From SZUA-35 sp963781035 (GTDB lineage: Bacteria; Actinomycetota; Acidimicrobiia; Acidimicrobiales; SZUA-35): a DNA stretch of 64,000 nucleotides. Positions 55,764 to 63,418 of this stretch are shown piece after piece. The notes beneath the pieces were generated by a model. That model searched no databases, was not told the origin of the DNA, and saw only the letters and a program-made list of their open reading frames with translations. A program made the translations under genes and the position numbers. Location of the stretch: positions 558,001 through 622,000 of the forward strand of contig CAWAEN010000004.1 of NCBI GenBank assembly GCA_963781035.1. Direction: 5' to 3'. Position 1 is the first letter of the stretch, and each line of letters opens with the position of its first letter.

Positions 55764-57854
55764 CTACCGCTCGGCCTTCCGCGACCGCTCTGTCAGCGCA
55801 TCGGGTGACAGATCGAGGCGGCGGAGCAGTTGGGCGTTGGCGGCCACGACGATGGTGGAAAGGCTCATCATGAGTGCGCCGACGGCGGGAGGAAGCACGA
55901 ATCCGATCGGAGCAAGGACGCCGGCGGCGAGCGGGATGGCGAGGACGTTGTAGCCGGTGGCCCAGGCGAGGTTCTGCAGCATCTTCCGGTACGACGCCTT
56001 CGACAGCTCGATCACTCCGAGAACGTTTCGAGGGTCTGACGAGGCAAGCACGACTCCGGCCGACTCGATGGCGACGTCGGTGCCGGCCCCGATCGCCAGG
56101 CCGACGTCTGCTCTGGCGAGGGCCGGTGCATCGTTGACGCCGTCGCCGACCATGGCGACGGTCCGTCCCCGGTTCTGGAGTTCGACAACGGCCTGATCTT
56201 TGTCCTCGGGCAGCACTTCGGCGAAGACCTCATCGATGCCGAGTCGTTCGGCGACGTGGTCGGCAACCGCATGCGAGTCGCCGGTGATCATGACGACTTG
56301 GATGCCTCGGTCATGGAGTGCGTCGATCGCATGCCGGGATTCGTGCCGAATGTCGTCTTCGAGCGCGATGGTGCCGATGATCTGTTCGTCGGCGATCACA
56401 TGGAGAACAGCGGCACCGCGTGCCTCCCAGCCGGCGATCTTGTCGGCGAGAGCGGCCGGCGGCTCGAGATCGAGCGATCGAAGGAGTGATGGCCCACCGA
56501 TGGCGATCGTTCGGCCGTCGACGAAGGCCTGGACGCCGCGGCCCGTCATCGATTGGAAGTCGGCAGCTCGTGGTGGGTCGATGCCCTTGGCCTCGGCGTG
56601 GCCGACGATGGCACGAGCCAGCGGGTGTTCGCTGTCGGCTTCGACGCCGGCGGCGAGGGCGAGCAGCCGGTCGGAGTCACCGTCGACGGCGGAGAGATCG
56701 GTGACCGAATGTTCACCTGCGGTGAGCGTGCCGGTCTTGTCGAACAGGACGGTGTCGATCTTGCGCATGCGTTCCAACGCGAGACGGTCCTTCACGAGAA
56801 TGCCGTTGCGGGCCGCCATGCCGGTCGAGAGCGACACGACGAGCGGGATGGCGAGCCCGAGCGCATGGGGACACGCAATGATCAGAACGGTGACCGTCCG
56901 AACCAGGGCGTCGTCAGGCTCTCCGACCAACAGCCATACGGTCGCGGTGACGGCGGCCGACGCGATCGCCACGTAGAACAGCAGGGCTGCGGCCCGGTCG
57001 GCGATGGCCTGCGCTCGTGATTTTGATGCCTGGGCCTGACCGACGAGACGCTGGATGCCGCCGAGCGCGGTGTCGTCGCCCAGGGCGGTGACCTCGATCC
57101 GAATGGTGTTGTCGGTGGCCACGGATCCGGCGATGACGCCGTCGCCTGCGGATTTGGCCACCGGATTCGATTCGCCGGTGAGCATCGATTCGTCGATCTC
57201 GACGTTGCCTTCGACGATCCGACCGTCGGCTGGAACCCGGCTCCCAGAGCGCACCAGCAGCCGGTCGCCGACGGCGAGGTCGGCCAGGGCAACGATCGTG
57301 ATGTCGCCGTCGGCGCCGAGGCGCTCGGCTTCGTCCGGCAGGAGCTCAGCAAGAGCTGCGAGCGCTCCCCGGGCTTGGCCGATGGCTTTCATCTCCTGCC
57401 AGTGGCCGAGGAGCATGATCACGATGAGGCTGGCCGACTCCCACCAGAACTCGAGGTCGATCGCCTCGGTCAGCGACAGTGCGGATGCACCGAAGGCGAC
57501 GGTGATGGCCAGGGCGATCAGCAGCATCATGCCCGGTTGGCGCTGCTTGGCTTCGTCCCAACCGCCGGTCAGGAATGGGCGTCCGCCGTAGAAGAAGATG
57601 ACGGTGCCGAGAACAGGGGCGATCCAGTCGGAACCGGGAAAGGAGAGCTCGTATTTGAGCCATTCCTGGATCTGGCCGGAGAACACGAGTACTGGAATCG
57701 CGAGTACGAGGTTCGCCCAGAAGAGCCGACGAAACATCTCGGCGTGCCCCTCATGGCCGCCATGGTCGGCATGTGCGGATTGGTCGCGCCATCTCGCGTG
57801 GCATGCTCGGTGTGGTCCGTCTCGGCGGTTGGTCGTGGTGACGGTGGTGGCCAT
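55764..57854 (-). CDS. copB: Copper-exporting P-type ATPase, CPH (CopB-like) type
   Basis: A 696-residue P1B ATPase. His-rich N-terminus (HADHGGHEGH) in place of CxxC domains; about eight helices; actuator TGES 226-229; membrane metal site CPH at 328-330; phosphorylation DKTGT 372-376; GDGVND hinge. The CPH motif marks the P1B-3 group exporting Cu(I)/Cu(II). Upstream twin palindromes (57904-57945) are likely operators. Part of a copper cluster with DUF305, CopC-CopD and cytochrome c genes. Convergent with the TAP hydrolase. Confidence 0.93.
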   Translation of the reverse strand: MATTVTTTNRRDGPHRACHARWRDQSAHADHGGHEGHAEMFRRLFWANLVLAIPVLVFSGQIQEWLKYELSFPGSDWIAPVLGTVIFFYGGRPFLTGGWDEAKQRQPGMMLLIALAITVAFGASALSLTEAIDLEFWWESASLIVIMLLGHWQEMKAIGQARGALAALAELLPDEAERLGADGDITIVALADLAVGDRLLVRSGSRVPADGRIVEGNVEIDESMLTGESNPVAKSAGDGVIAGSVATDNTIRIEVTALGDDTALGGIQRLVGQAQASKSRAQAIADRAAALLFYVAIASAAVTATVWLLVGEPDDALVRTVTVLIIACPHALGLAIPLVVSLSTGMAARNGILVKDRLALERMRKIDTVLFDKTGTLTAGEHSVTDLSAVDGDSDRLLALAAGVEADSEHPLARAIVGHAEAKGIDPPRAADFQSMTGRGVQAFVDGRTIAIGGPSLLRSLDLEPPAALADKIAGWEARGAAVLHVIADEQIIGTIALEDDIRHESRHAIDALHDRGIQVVMITGDSHAVADHVAERLGIDEVFAEVLPEDKDQAVVELQNRGRTVAMVGDGVNDAPALARADVGLAIGAGTDVAIESAGVVLASSDPRNVLGVIELSKASYRKMLQNLAWATGYNVLAIPLAAGVLAPIGFVLPPAVGALMMSLSTIVVAANAQLLRRLDLSPDALTERSRKAER

Positions 57855-57903
57855 CGGTGCCTCGCTTTCGATGTGCCTGTCGAATGCGACGTCGTTCTAC
57901 ACC

Positions 57904-57945
57904 TTCCAGCCGGATGGAAGGTCAAGGGTTTCCATCCGGATGGAG
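57904..57945. promoter_or_regulatory. Twin near-palindromes TTCCATCCGGATGGAA
   Basis: Sites at 57904-57919 (one mismatch) and 57930-57945 (one mismatch), centres 26 bp apart, about 50-90 bp before the copB start. Spacing suggests cooperative binding of a copper regulator such as CsoR/CopR type; none is encoded alongside. Confidence 0.6.
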
Positions 57946-58036
57946 GCTGGCGGCTCGTCGCTATTCGCTGCGAGTCTCCTGCGCCGTGCGCTCGTTCGTT
58001 CCTTCGAACTCCGGAATGGGTCGAGCGTTCGCATCC

Positions 58037-58597
58037 TCAACGGTGGTGAGCCGCGCCGTTCTCGGAGATGTCCTCGATGAGCCAGCCCATCTCGGCGATC
58101 TCTCGACGCTGGGCTTGGATGATGCCGACCGCGAGATTGCAGACTCGTAGGTCATCGATCTCGGCCCGCTCACTGGTGAGGATGGCGATGGAGTGGTGGG
58201 GGATCATGGCCCGCATCCACGACTCGTCCTGGACGGTTTCCTGGCTGCGGACCAGCCACAGGGATCCGGCAAACACCAGGATGGCGCCGACGGCGATGCC
58301 GACGTTGACCTTGGTGTTGCGGTACATGCTGAGCATGAAACCGAGCATGATGATGGCCATGGTGGCGCCCATCAGGAACGCCATGTAGAAGCGGGTCTCG
58401 CTCCAACGGACGTGGTCCAACGCGAACGTGTTCAGGTACATGAGACCGAACATGACCGCCGTCGAGGTGCCGATCATGGCGGCGAAACGGCCGTAGCCCA
58501 TCTGCATCCCGCCACCGGGTGACGGTCGGCCAGAGTGCGTATCACTCACGATCTGCGAGGTGTGGTCAGTGCGGTCGTGGGTCTTGGCCTTGGCCAT
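58037..58597 (-). CDS. DUF305 membrane protein
   Basis: A 186-residue protein from the ATG at 58597: a His/Thr-rich N-terminus, three helices (YGRFAAMIGTSTAVMFGLMYL; FLMGATMAIIMLGFMLSMY; VGIAVGAILVFAGSLWLV) and a C-terminal DUF305 region with DESWMRAMIPHHSIAIL and the ERAEIDDLRV helix. DUF305 proteins are ferritin-like, metal-associated and frequent in copper-resistance loci. Between copB and the BlaI gene. A hairpin-like dyad CGGTCGT-N6-ACGACCG (58612-58631) precedes it. Confidence 0.84.
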   Translation of the reverse strand: MAKAKTHDRTDHTSQIVSDTHSGRPSPGGGMQMGYGRFAAMIGTSTAVMFGLMYLNTFALDHVRWSETRFYMAFLMGATMAIIMLGFMLSMYRNTKVNVGIAVGAILVFAGSLWLVRSQETVQDESWMRAMIPHHSIAILTSERAEIDDLRVCNLAVGIIQAQRREIAEMGWLIEDISENGAAHHR

Positions 58598-58914
58598 GGT
58601 TCTGCTCCGTTCGGTCGTGTGCGAACGACCGCGGCATACCCGGGACCGAGGCAGCTGAAACGACAGGCAGTAGAAGTTGCCTACGGCAGCGGCCATGGTT
58701 GCGACGGTGGCACGTAGGGGTCGAGAAACCAGATCTGCCCGTGGTCTCTGCTGCGAACAGGCCGTCCGCGTGAGCGACAAGGGCATGGAAGTCGGCGTCT
58801 TCGAGAAGACTGTCGACCTTCAGATTGCGTGTCCCCGAGTCTCACCGCAATCGCAGCACCGCTCTCGGCGGCCGCGGTTTATCGTTGGTTCGGTCGGAAC
58901 GATGTGGAGGTTCG
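58598..58914. other. Divergent intergenic region (317 bp)
   Basis: Between DUF305 (reverse) and blaI (forward). Holds the dyad CGGTCGT-N6-ACGACCG (58612-58631) near the DUF305 start and ATCGTT-N11-AACGAT (58881-58903) just before the blaI ATG. I see no convincing additional gene; short open frames here are Arg/Gly-rich shadows. Confidence 0.5.
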
Positions 58915-59274
58915 ATGTCGACGAGACGTCCAATGGGTGCCCTGGAAGATCATGTGATGGACTACCTCTGGCTCGTCGGTGCTCCTGCTTCTCCGGCCGA
59001 AGTCCATGCTGCGGTGGCCCCCGAACTCGCGTACACGACGGTGACGACGGTGCTGACCCGACTGTGGGACAAGGGCCGCCTCGAGCGCGAACGCCGGGGG
59101 CGCGCCTTCGCGTACGCCCCTGTGCGATCCGAGGCCGAGCACCGGGCCGACGCCATGAGGGTCAATCTCAGTGACGCAGCCGACCGGGGGGCGGTGCTGA
59201 GTTCGTTCGTCGATGCCCTCGACCCTGCCGATCTCGACGTCTTGCGGGGGCTCATCGGCGAGGGCGACGAGTAG
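58915..59274 (+). CDS. BlaI/MecI/CopY-family repressor
   Basis: A 119-residue winged-helix repressor: MGALEDHVMDYLWLVGAPASPAEVH and YTTVTTVLTRLWDKGRLERERRGRAFAY, the BlaI/CopY recognition region. Paired with the M56 protease gene (adjacent TAG/ATG), the usual arrangement in which the protease cleaves the repressor on signal. Location inside a copper cluster suggests a copper or envelope-stress regulon rather than beta-lactam response. A matching operator (TACGACA-N3-TGTCGTA) lies at 60195-60211. Confidence 0.88.
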   Translation: MSTRRPMGALEDHVMDYLWLVGAPASPAEVHAAVAPELAYTTVTTVLTRLWDKGRLERERRGRAFAYAPVRSEAEHRADAMRVNLSDAADRGAVLSSFVDALDPADLDVLRGLIGEGDE

Positions 59275-60153
59275 ATGTCGCTTGGATCGGTCCTCCCGGC
59301 GCTGATCGTCGTGGCTGTCGCCAGCCTGGCAGGCGTGGTTCGGTGGCCGCTGCGCCCCGCCATCGCGATCCGCGTTCTCGTAGTGATCGCTGTCGTCGGC
59401 GCCGGAACCGTCCTGCTCATGGCCGTCGTTGTGGTCACCGGGTTCCTCGCTCGCTCAGCTGCGGTCCTGTCGTTGATCGCTTGGTGTCCGCTCGTGCCTC
59501 TGCACCACGAGGTCAGCGTTGTCGACGGCCTCGTCGCAATGGCAGTTCTCGCCGCGTCGGCGTGGCGGGTACGTCTGGTCCTGTCACGGCGACGCTGGGC
59601 GACCGACGGCACGGAGGGATGCAGCTTGGTCGTGCTCGACACGTGCGAGCCGATCGCGTTCGCCGCACCAGGTACGCCTGGGTGTGTCGTGGTGTCCCAG
59701 GGCATGCTCGATGTGCTTCGGCCGAGGGAACGTCAGGTGTTGTTCGCCCACGAGCGCGCCCACCTCGATCAGCGACATCACCGTTATCTGCTGGCCGTCG
59801 AGCTGGCGGTCGCCATCCTTCCGACGCTGCGCCCGCTCGCCGAACAGCTCCGTTTGTCGACCGAACGATGCGCCGACGAAGCAGCGGCCGAAGCGATGGG
59901 CGATGACCGCCGGCTCGTCGCCCGAAGCATCGCCAAGGCAGCCGTGCGAGCTGACGACTACCGCAACCTCGTCGGTGCGTTCGGCGGCGGATCGGTTCCA
60001 CGACGAGTGCGTGCGCTGCTGGATCCAGCGCCTTCCGCCGTCGCATTGCAGGCCGGCACCTTCTCCACGTTTGCCATCGCCTCCGTGGCCGTCGTTGCCG
60101 GTGGCGTCCAGCTGCACCACATCGCCGAGTTGGTCGATCACCTCTGCCACTGA
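59275..60153 (+). CDS. BlaR1/MecR1-type M56 metallopeptidase
   Basis: A 292-residue membrane protease: four helices surrounding a cytoplasmic zinc domain with HERAH (H159, E160, H163) and a downstream Glu/Asp-rich helix (STERCADEAAAEAMG). No C-terminal penicillin-binding sensor domain, so it senses something other than beta-lactams or relies on its membrane part. Follows the BlaI gene by 0 bp (TAGATG). Cleavage of BlaI would derepress the genes behind the operator at 60195. Confidence 0.88.
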   Translation: MSLGSVLPALIVVAVASLAGVVRWPLRPAIAIRVLVVIAVVGAGTVLLMAVVVVTGFLARSAAVLSLIAWCPLVPLHHEVSVVDGLVAMAVLAASAWRVRLVLSRRRWATDGTEGCSLVVLDTCEPIAFAAPGTPGCVVVSQGMLDVLRPRERQVLFAHERAHLDQRHHRYLLAVELAVAILPTLRPLAEQLRLSTERCADEAAAEAMGDDRRLVARSIAKAAVRADDYRNLVGAFGGGSVPRRVRALLDPAPSAVALQAGTFSTFAIASVAVVAGGVQLHHIAELVDHLCH

Positions 60154-60194
60154 TGATCGGCTGCAACCTTCTCGTGGTCGCGTGTTGCCGCAAC

Positions 60195-60211
60195 TACGAC
60201 AGTCTGTCGTA
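60195..60211. promoter_or_regulatory. BlaI-type operator TACGACA-GTC-TGTCGTA
   Basis: Perfect 7-bp arms around three bases, 76 bp before the copCD start; typical of the TACA-x-TGTA-like sites of BlaI/CopY proteins. Connects the blaI/M56 pair upstream with the copper genes downstream. Confidence 0.7.
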
Positions 60212-60286
60212 AGCTCGGGGGCGACTCGAACAGTGCGAGAGTTCAGTAACTCGGGTCCTGCTTCATCTGATCGGTCCGAGGTACTG

Positions 60287-61827
60287 ATGCAACAACTCCG
60301 CCACTACGTCGCTGCGTGCGTGATCGCTCTCTTTGTGTTGGCCGTCTGGTCTTCGCCGGCCGCGGCCCACACCGGATTCGAGTCGTCCGACCCGGCTGAT
60401 GGCGCAGTCCTCGAAACACCGGTCGAGGTGATCACGCTCGTGTTCACGGGTGACGCCGAGCCGACGGGGGCCGGCTTCGAGGTCCTCGAACCGAGTGGTG
60501 GGCTCCGCCAACCAACCGCATCCTCGACCGTTGATGGACGGACGTGGGTGCTTCTCTTCGACCCGCCCTTGAGCGGCGGTTCGGTCGGGCTGCGTTGGAT
60601 GGTGAAGGCCCCGGACGCCCACCCGATCGACGGATCGTTCAGCTTCACGACCCCAGACGCCGTATTGCCGCCGGTCGTCGAGACACCGCTCGTCGACACT
60701 CCGCTCGTCGAGGATGCGGTCGCCCTGGATTCATCCGCTGCCTTGGAGGAGTTCCTCGATACCGGGTCCGAAGGAGGAGGTACGGCTCGTCGTGTCGGCG
60801 CGGCCGGCCGCTTCGTCACACTGGTGGGAACACTGGTGGGGGTCGGTGGACTGGTCTTCGTGGCCACGGCCATGCGAGGTCGCCGAAGCGAAGTTCGCCA
60901 TGTGCTGTTCTGGGTTCGCCGTGCCGGCGTGATCGTGGCCTTCGGCGCGATCGTCGAGTTCGTCGCCCAGGTCGCCGTCGAGAATTCGTCGGATTGGTCT
61001 GCAGTCTGGTCACCCTCGGCGATCGGTGGTGTCGCGTGGTCGACCTTCGGGATCGCAACCGCTTTGCGCCTCAGCGGCGGACTCGCGCTGGCCTCAGGCT
61101 CGCAACTGGAGACGGTGTCGGCGTCCGACGTTGCCGATCCGGTTGCCGCCATGCGTGTCTTGGTCGGTTCGAGCTCAACTGCTGGGCACGACGGTGCCGG
61201 CTTCCACGGCGACGAGCCGGCGTCTCCGAGGGACGGCGGCGCGCTGTCGGGATCGAGTAGGGGAGCCGGTGATCATGCATGGCGCGCCGGTGTCGATTCG
61301 GCCGTCGGCGCACTCGGGGCGCTGGCCGTCGTCGCAGCTCACCTCTTCGACGGCCACACGGTGACAGAGGGCAATCGGCTGCTCACCGGTGTCACCGATG
61401 CAATACACGTTGCCGGTGGAGCTGTCTGGGCCGGCGGTGTGATGATGCTCGGCCTCGTGCTGTGGCGTCGTCACCGACGCGGTCACGATCTTCGGGCCAG
61501 GCAGTTGGCGCTTCGATTCTCGGTCGTGGCCAGCGTCGCGCTCGTCGTGGTCGGGTTGGCCGGCGTGTTGTTGACGATCATCGTGCTCGACCGCCCGTCC
61601 GAACTCTGGTCGACCGAGTGGGGCGCGTCCTCATGGTCAAGACCCTGTTCGTCGGCGCCGCTGCGCTGGCCGGTGGCTACAACCACAAGGTCCTGATCCC
61701 GCAGCTCGACGTTGCACCACATGACACCGAACTGGGCCACCGATTCCGCAACGTCGTGACCGCCGAGGCCTTCGCTCTGGTCGCGGTGGCCATCTCGACC
61801 GCATTCCTCATGGGAGCCGCATCATGA
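60287..61827 (+). CDS. CopC-CopD fusion, copper resistance (frameshifted near 61617)
   Basis: About 514 residues after correction. Signal peptide; CopC cupredoxin-like domain starting at AHTGFESSDPADGAVL (N-terminal His copper ligand) through KAPDAHPIDGSFSF; Pro/Glu linker; CopD domain of about eight helices (LVGTLVGVGGLVFVATAM; AAHLFDGHTV; ALVVVGLAGVLLTIIVLD; LMVKTLFVGAAALAGGYNH). Involved in copper import/handling at the membrane. One G missing near 61617 breaks the last part. ATG at 60287; TGA overlaps the cytochrome start. Confidence 0.88.
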
Positions 61828-62192
61828 GACTCCGGTTCGCGTTCCTTCTCGGCATCACCGGAGTGCTCGTCGCCTGCTCTGAATCGGCGCCTCCGATCGC
61901 CGTCAGTGGCGATGCGCAGCTCGATCGTGGCGCGGAGGTGTACGCAACGTCGTGCGCTTCGTGTCATGGGGCCGAGCTGGGTGGTACCGATAAGGGTCCT
62001 CCTCAGCTGTCGATCGTCTACGAGCCAAACCACCACGGCGACGACTCGTATCGTTCCGCCATTGCAAACGGAGCGCCTCAGCATCACTGGGAGTACGGCG
62101 ACATGCCGGCAGTCGAAGGTCTCACCGATGAGGACGTCGAGGCTGTCATCGCTTTCGTGCGGGCTGAACAAGCGCGGCAGGGTTTCGAGTAG
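61824..62192 (+). CDS. Lipoprotein c-type cytochrome
   Basis: A 122-residue mono-heme cytochrome: lipobox LVAC18, heme site CASCH (C44, C47, H48), Met ligand likely in YGDMPAVEG. Class-I small cytochrome with CxxCH near the N-terminus, anchored outside the membrane. ATG at 61824 overlaps the CopCD stop. A role in copper-cluster electron transfer or oxidation of Cu(I) is inference from position. Confidence 0.88.
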   Translation: MRLRFAFLLGITGVLVACSESAPPIAVSGDAQLDRGAEVYATSCASCHGAELGGTDKGPPQLSIVYEPNHHGDDSYRSAIANGAPQHHWEYGDMPAVEGLTDEDVEAVIAFVRAEQARQGFE

Positions 62193-62215
62193 TAGCTCGG
62201 GGCCTCAGCGCATGG

Positions 62216-62815
62216 TCACGGCCCGAGGATGCCGTCGGTGACGAGCTCGACGACCTGGTCGGCGAAGTCATCGGTGATGGGTTCTCCTGTGAGAAGGAGT
62301 CGGACCCAGAGCGGGCCGATGACGGTTTCGATGATCAGGTTGGCGTCGGCGGACGGAGGGAGTTCACCTCGTTGAATGGCTCGCTCGACGATCTCGGACG
62401 AGACGGCCAGGCGGTGAGCCCAGAAGCCGTGCATGGCCTCGGCGAGTTGGTCTGAGGTCGCGGCGGCGGCAGCGATGGACCTCGACCTGCGTGCTCCGGC
62501 TTCACTGCCGATGTTGGCGACGACTTCCCGGGCGAGCACCTGCAGGTCTCCCACCACCGTGCCGGTGTCGGGTATGGGGACGGCGGCAGCACTGTGCAAC
62601 GCGGCAGCGTCGGCGACGAGTTCTGCCTTTGTCGGCCAGCGCCGGTAGACGGTGGTCTTGTGGACTCCGGCACGAGCGGCGACGGCGTCGACGCTCATCC
62701 CGTCGTAGCCGACCTCGGTCAACAACTCACTGGCCGCCGCGAGTACGGCGTGTCTGACGCGTTCGGCGCGGCCACCGGGTCGTTGGTCGCCCACTCGGGG
62801 TTTCGGTGTGTTCAT
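62216..62815 (-). CDS. TetR-family regulator
   Basis: A 199-residue TetR protein from ATG 62815. HTH region MSVDAVAARAGVHKTTVYRRWPTKAELV; C-terminal domain with VERAIQRGELPPSADANLIIETVIGPLWVRLLLTG (TetR_C_11-like). An ATG at 62836 would extend it over its own operator, so the inner start is preferred. Divergent from the SRPBCC gene across two operator copies CGCAA-N-GTTGCG. Probable partner-pair regulator. Confidence 0.86.
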   Translation of the reverse strand: MNTPKPRVGDQRPGGRAERVRHAVLAAASELLTEVGYDGMSVDAVAARAGVHKTTVYRRWPTKAELVADAAALHSAAAVPIPDTGTVVGDLQVLAREVVANIGSEAGARRSRSIAAAAATSDQLAEAMHGFWAHRLAVSSEIVERAIQRGELPPSADANLIIETVIGPLWVRLLLTGEPITDDFADQVVELVTDGILGP

Positions 62816-62831
62816 GACATCCGCACCGTAT

Positions 62832-62847
62832 CGCAAAAAGAGTTGCG
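62832..62847. promoter_or_regulatory. TetR operator copy 1: CGCAAA-N4-GTTGCG
   Basis: 16-bp near-palindrome (one mismatch), 17 bp before the TetR start at 62815. Matches the second copy at 62888-62903. Confidence 0.65.
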
Positions 62848-62887
62848 TTTGAGCGTGCGATCGACCACACTCCCTTCACCATTGAAA

Positions 62888-62903
62888 CGCAACACAAGTT
62901 GCG
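62888..62903. promoter_or_regulatory. TetR operator copy 2: CGCAAC-N4-GTTGCG
   Basis: Perfect 16-bp palindrome, 56 bp from copy 1, just before the AGGAGG site of the SRPBCC gene. Twin sites imply coordinated control of both divergent genes. Confidence 0.75.
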
Positions 62904-62917
62904 ATTAGGAGGAACCA

Positions 62918-63370
62918 ATGCGACACGAACTGCACACCCAGGTGGAAATCGCTGCACCTCCTCGAGTGGTGTGGAAGGTCCTCACTGATCTCGAGGCCTA
63001 CCCGCTGTGGAACCCGTTCATCACCGAGGCAAGGGGCGACATCGCCGTCGGGGCCAGGCTCACCAATCGGCTCCAACCACCCGGCGGCAAAGCCATGACG
63101 TTCAGGCCCGTCATCACTGCTGCCGAACCGGCGCACACGCTCGAATGGCTGGGCCGTTTCGGTGTGCCCGGCGTGTTCGACGGCCGCCATCGATTCGAGC
63201 TCGTGGCGACGCCGTCCGGTGGGACCCGTGTCGTTCACACCGAACACTTCCGCGGCGCACTCGTGCGCCTGATGCGCACGACGCTCGACACCCGGACGCT
63301 CGACGGATTCGAAGCCATGAACGCGGCTCTCAAGATCCGGGCCGAAGCCGCCATGGGAGCAACGTCGTAG
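62918..63370 (+). CDS. SRPBCC (START-like) domain protein
   Basis: A 150-residue protein: VEIAAPPRVVWKVLTDLEAYPLWNPFI near the N-terminus, GARLTNRLQPPGGKAMTFRPVI, EWLGRFGVPGVFDGRHRFEL and a long C-terminal helix. Typical SRPBCC fold binding hydrophobic ligands. ATG at 62918 follows AGGAGG. Controlled with the divergent TetR; likely to bind or modify the regulator's inducer. Confidence 0.87.
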   Translation: MRHELHTQVEIAAPPRVVWKVLTDLEAYPLWNPFITEARGDIAVGARLTNRLQPPGGKAMTFRPVITAAEPAHTLEWLGRFGVPGVFDGRHRFELVATPSGGTRVVHTEHFRGALVRLMRTTLDTRTLDGFEAMNAALKIRAEAAMGATS

Positions 63371-63405
63371 AACCGCCCGAAATCGTCCCGGGGCATCGTG
63401 CGCCC

Positions 63406-63418
63406 TAGGGTCTGGTCG
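63406..63418 (+). promoter_or_regulatory. Leaderless -10 box (TAGGGT-N6-GTG)
   Basis: TAGGGT at 63406-63411 and GTG at 63418, supporting that start for the truncated gene. Confidence 0.45.

Noticed and set aside
58825..58914. Earlier start for the BlaI-like gene
   Set aside because: The extra 30 residues are not conserved in style and would read through the ATCGTT-N11-AACGAT site.
59275..60153. Beta-lactam resistance locus
   Set aside because: The M56 protein lacks a penicillin-binding sensor and no beta-lactamase is present; context is copper.
62163..62225. GC-rich imperfect hairpin after the cytochrome gene as a terminator
   Set aside because: Arms CTCGGGGCC and GGCCCGAG pair poorly (one base offset) and overlap the TetR stop; not convincing.
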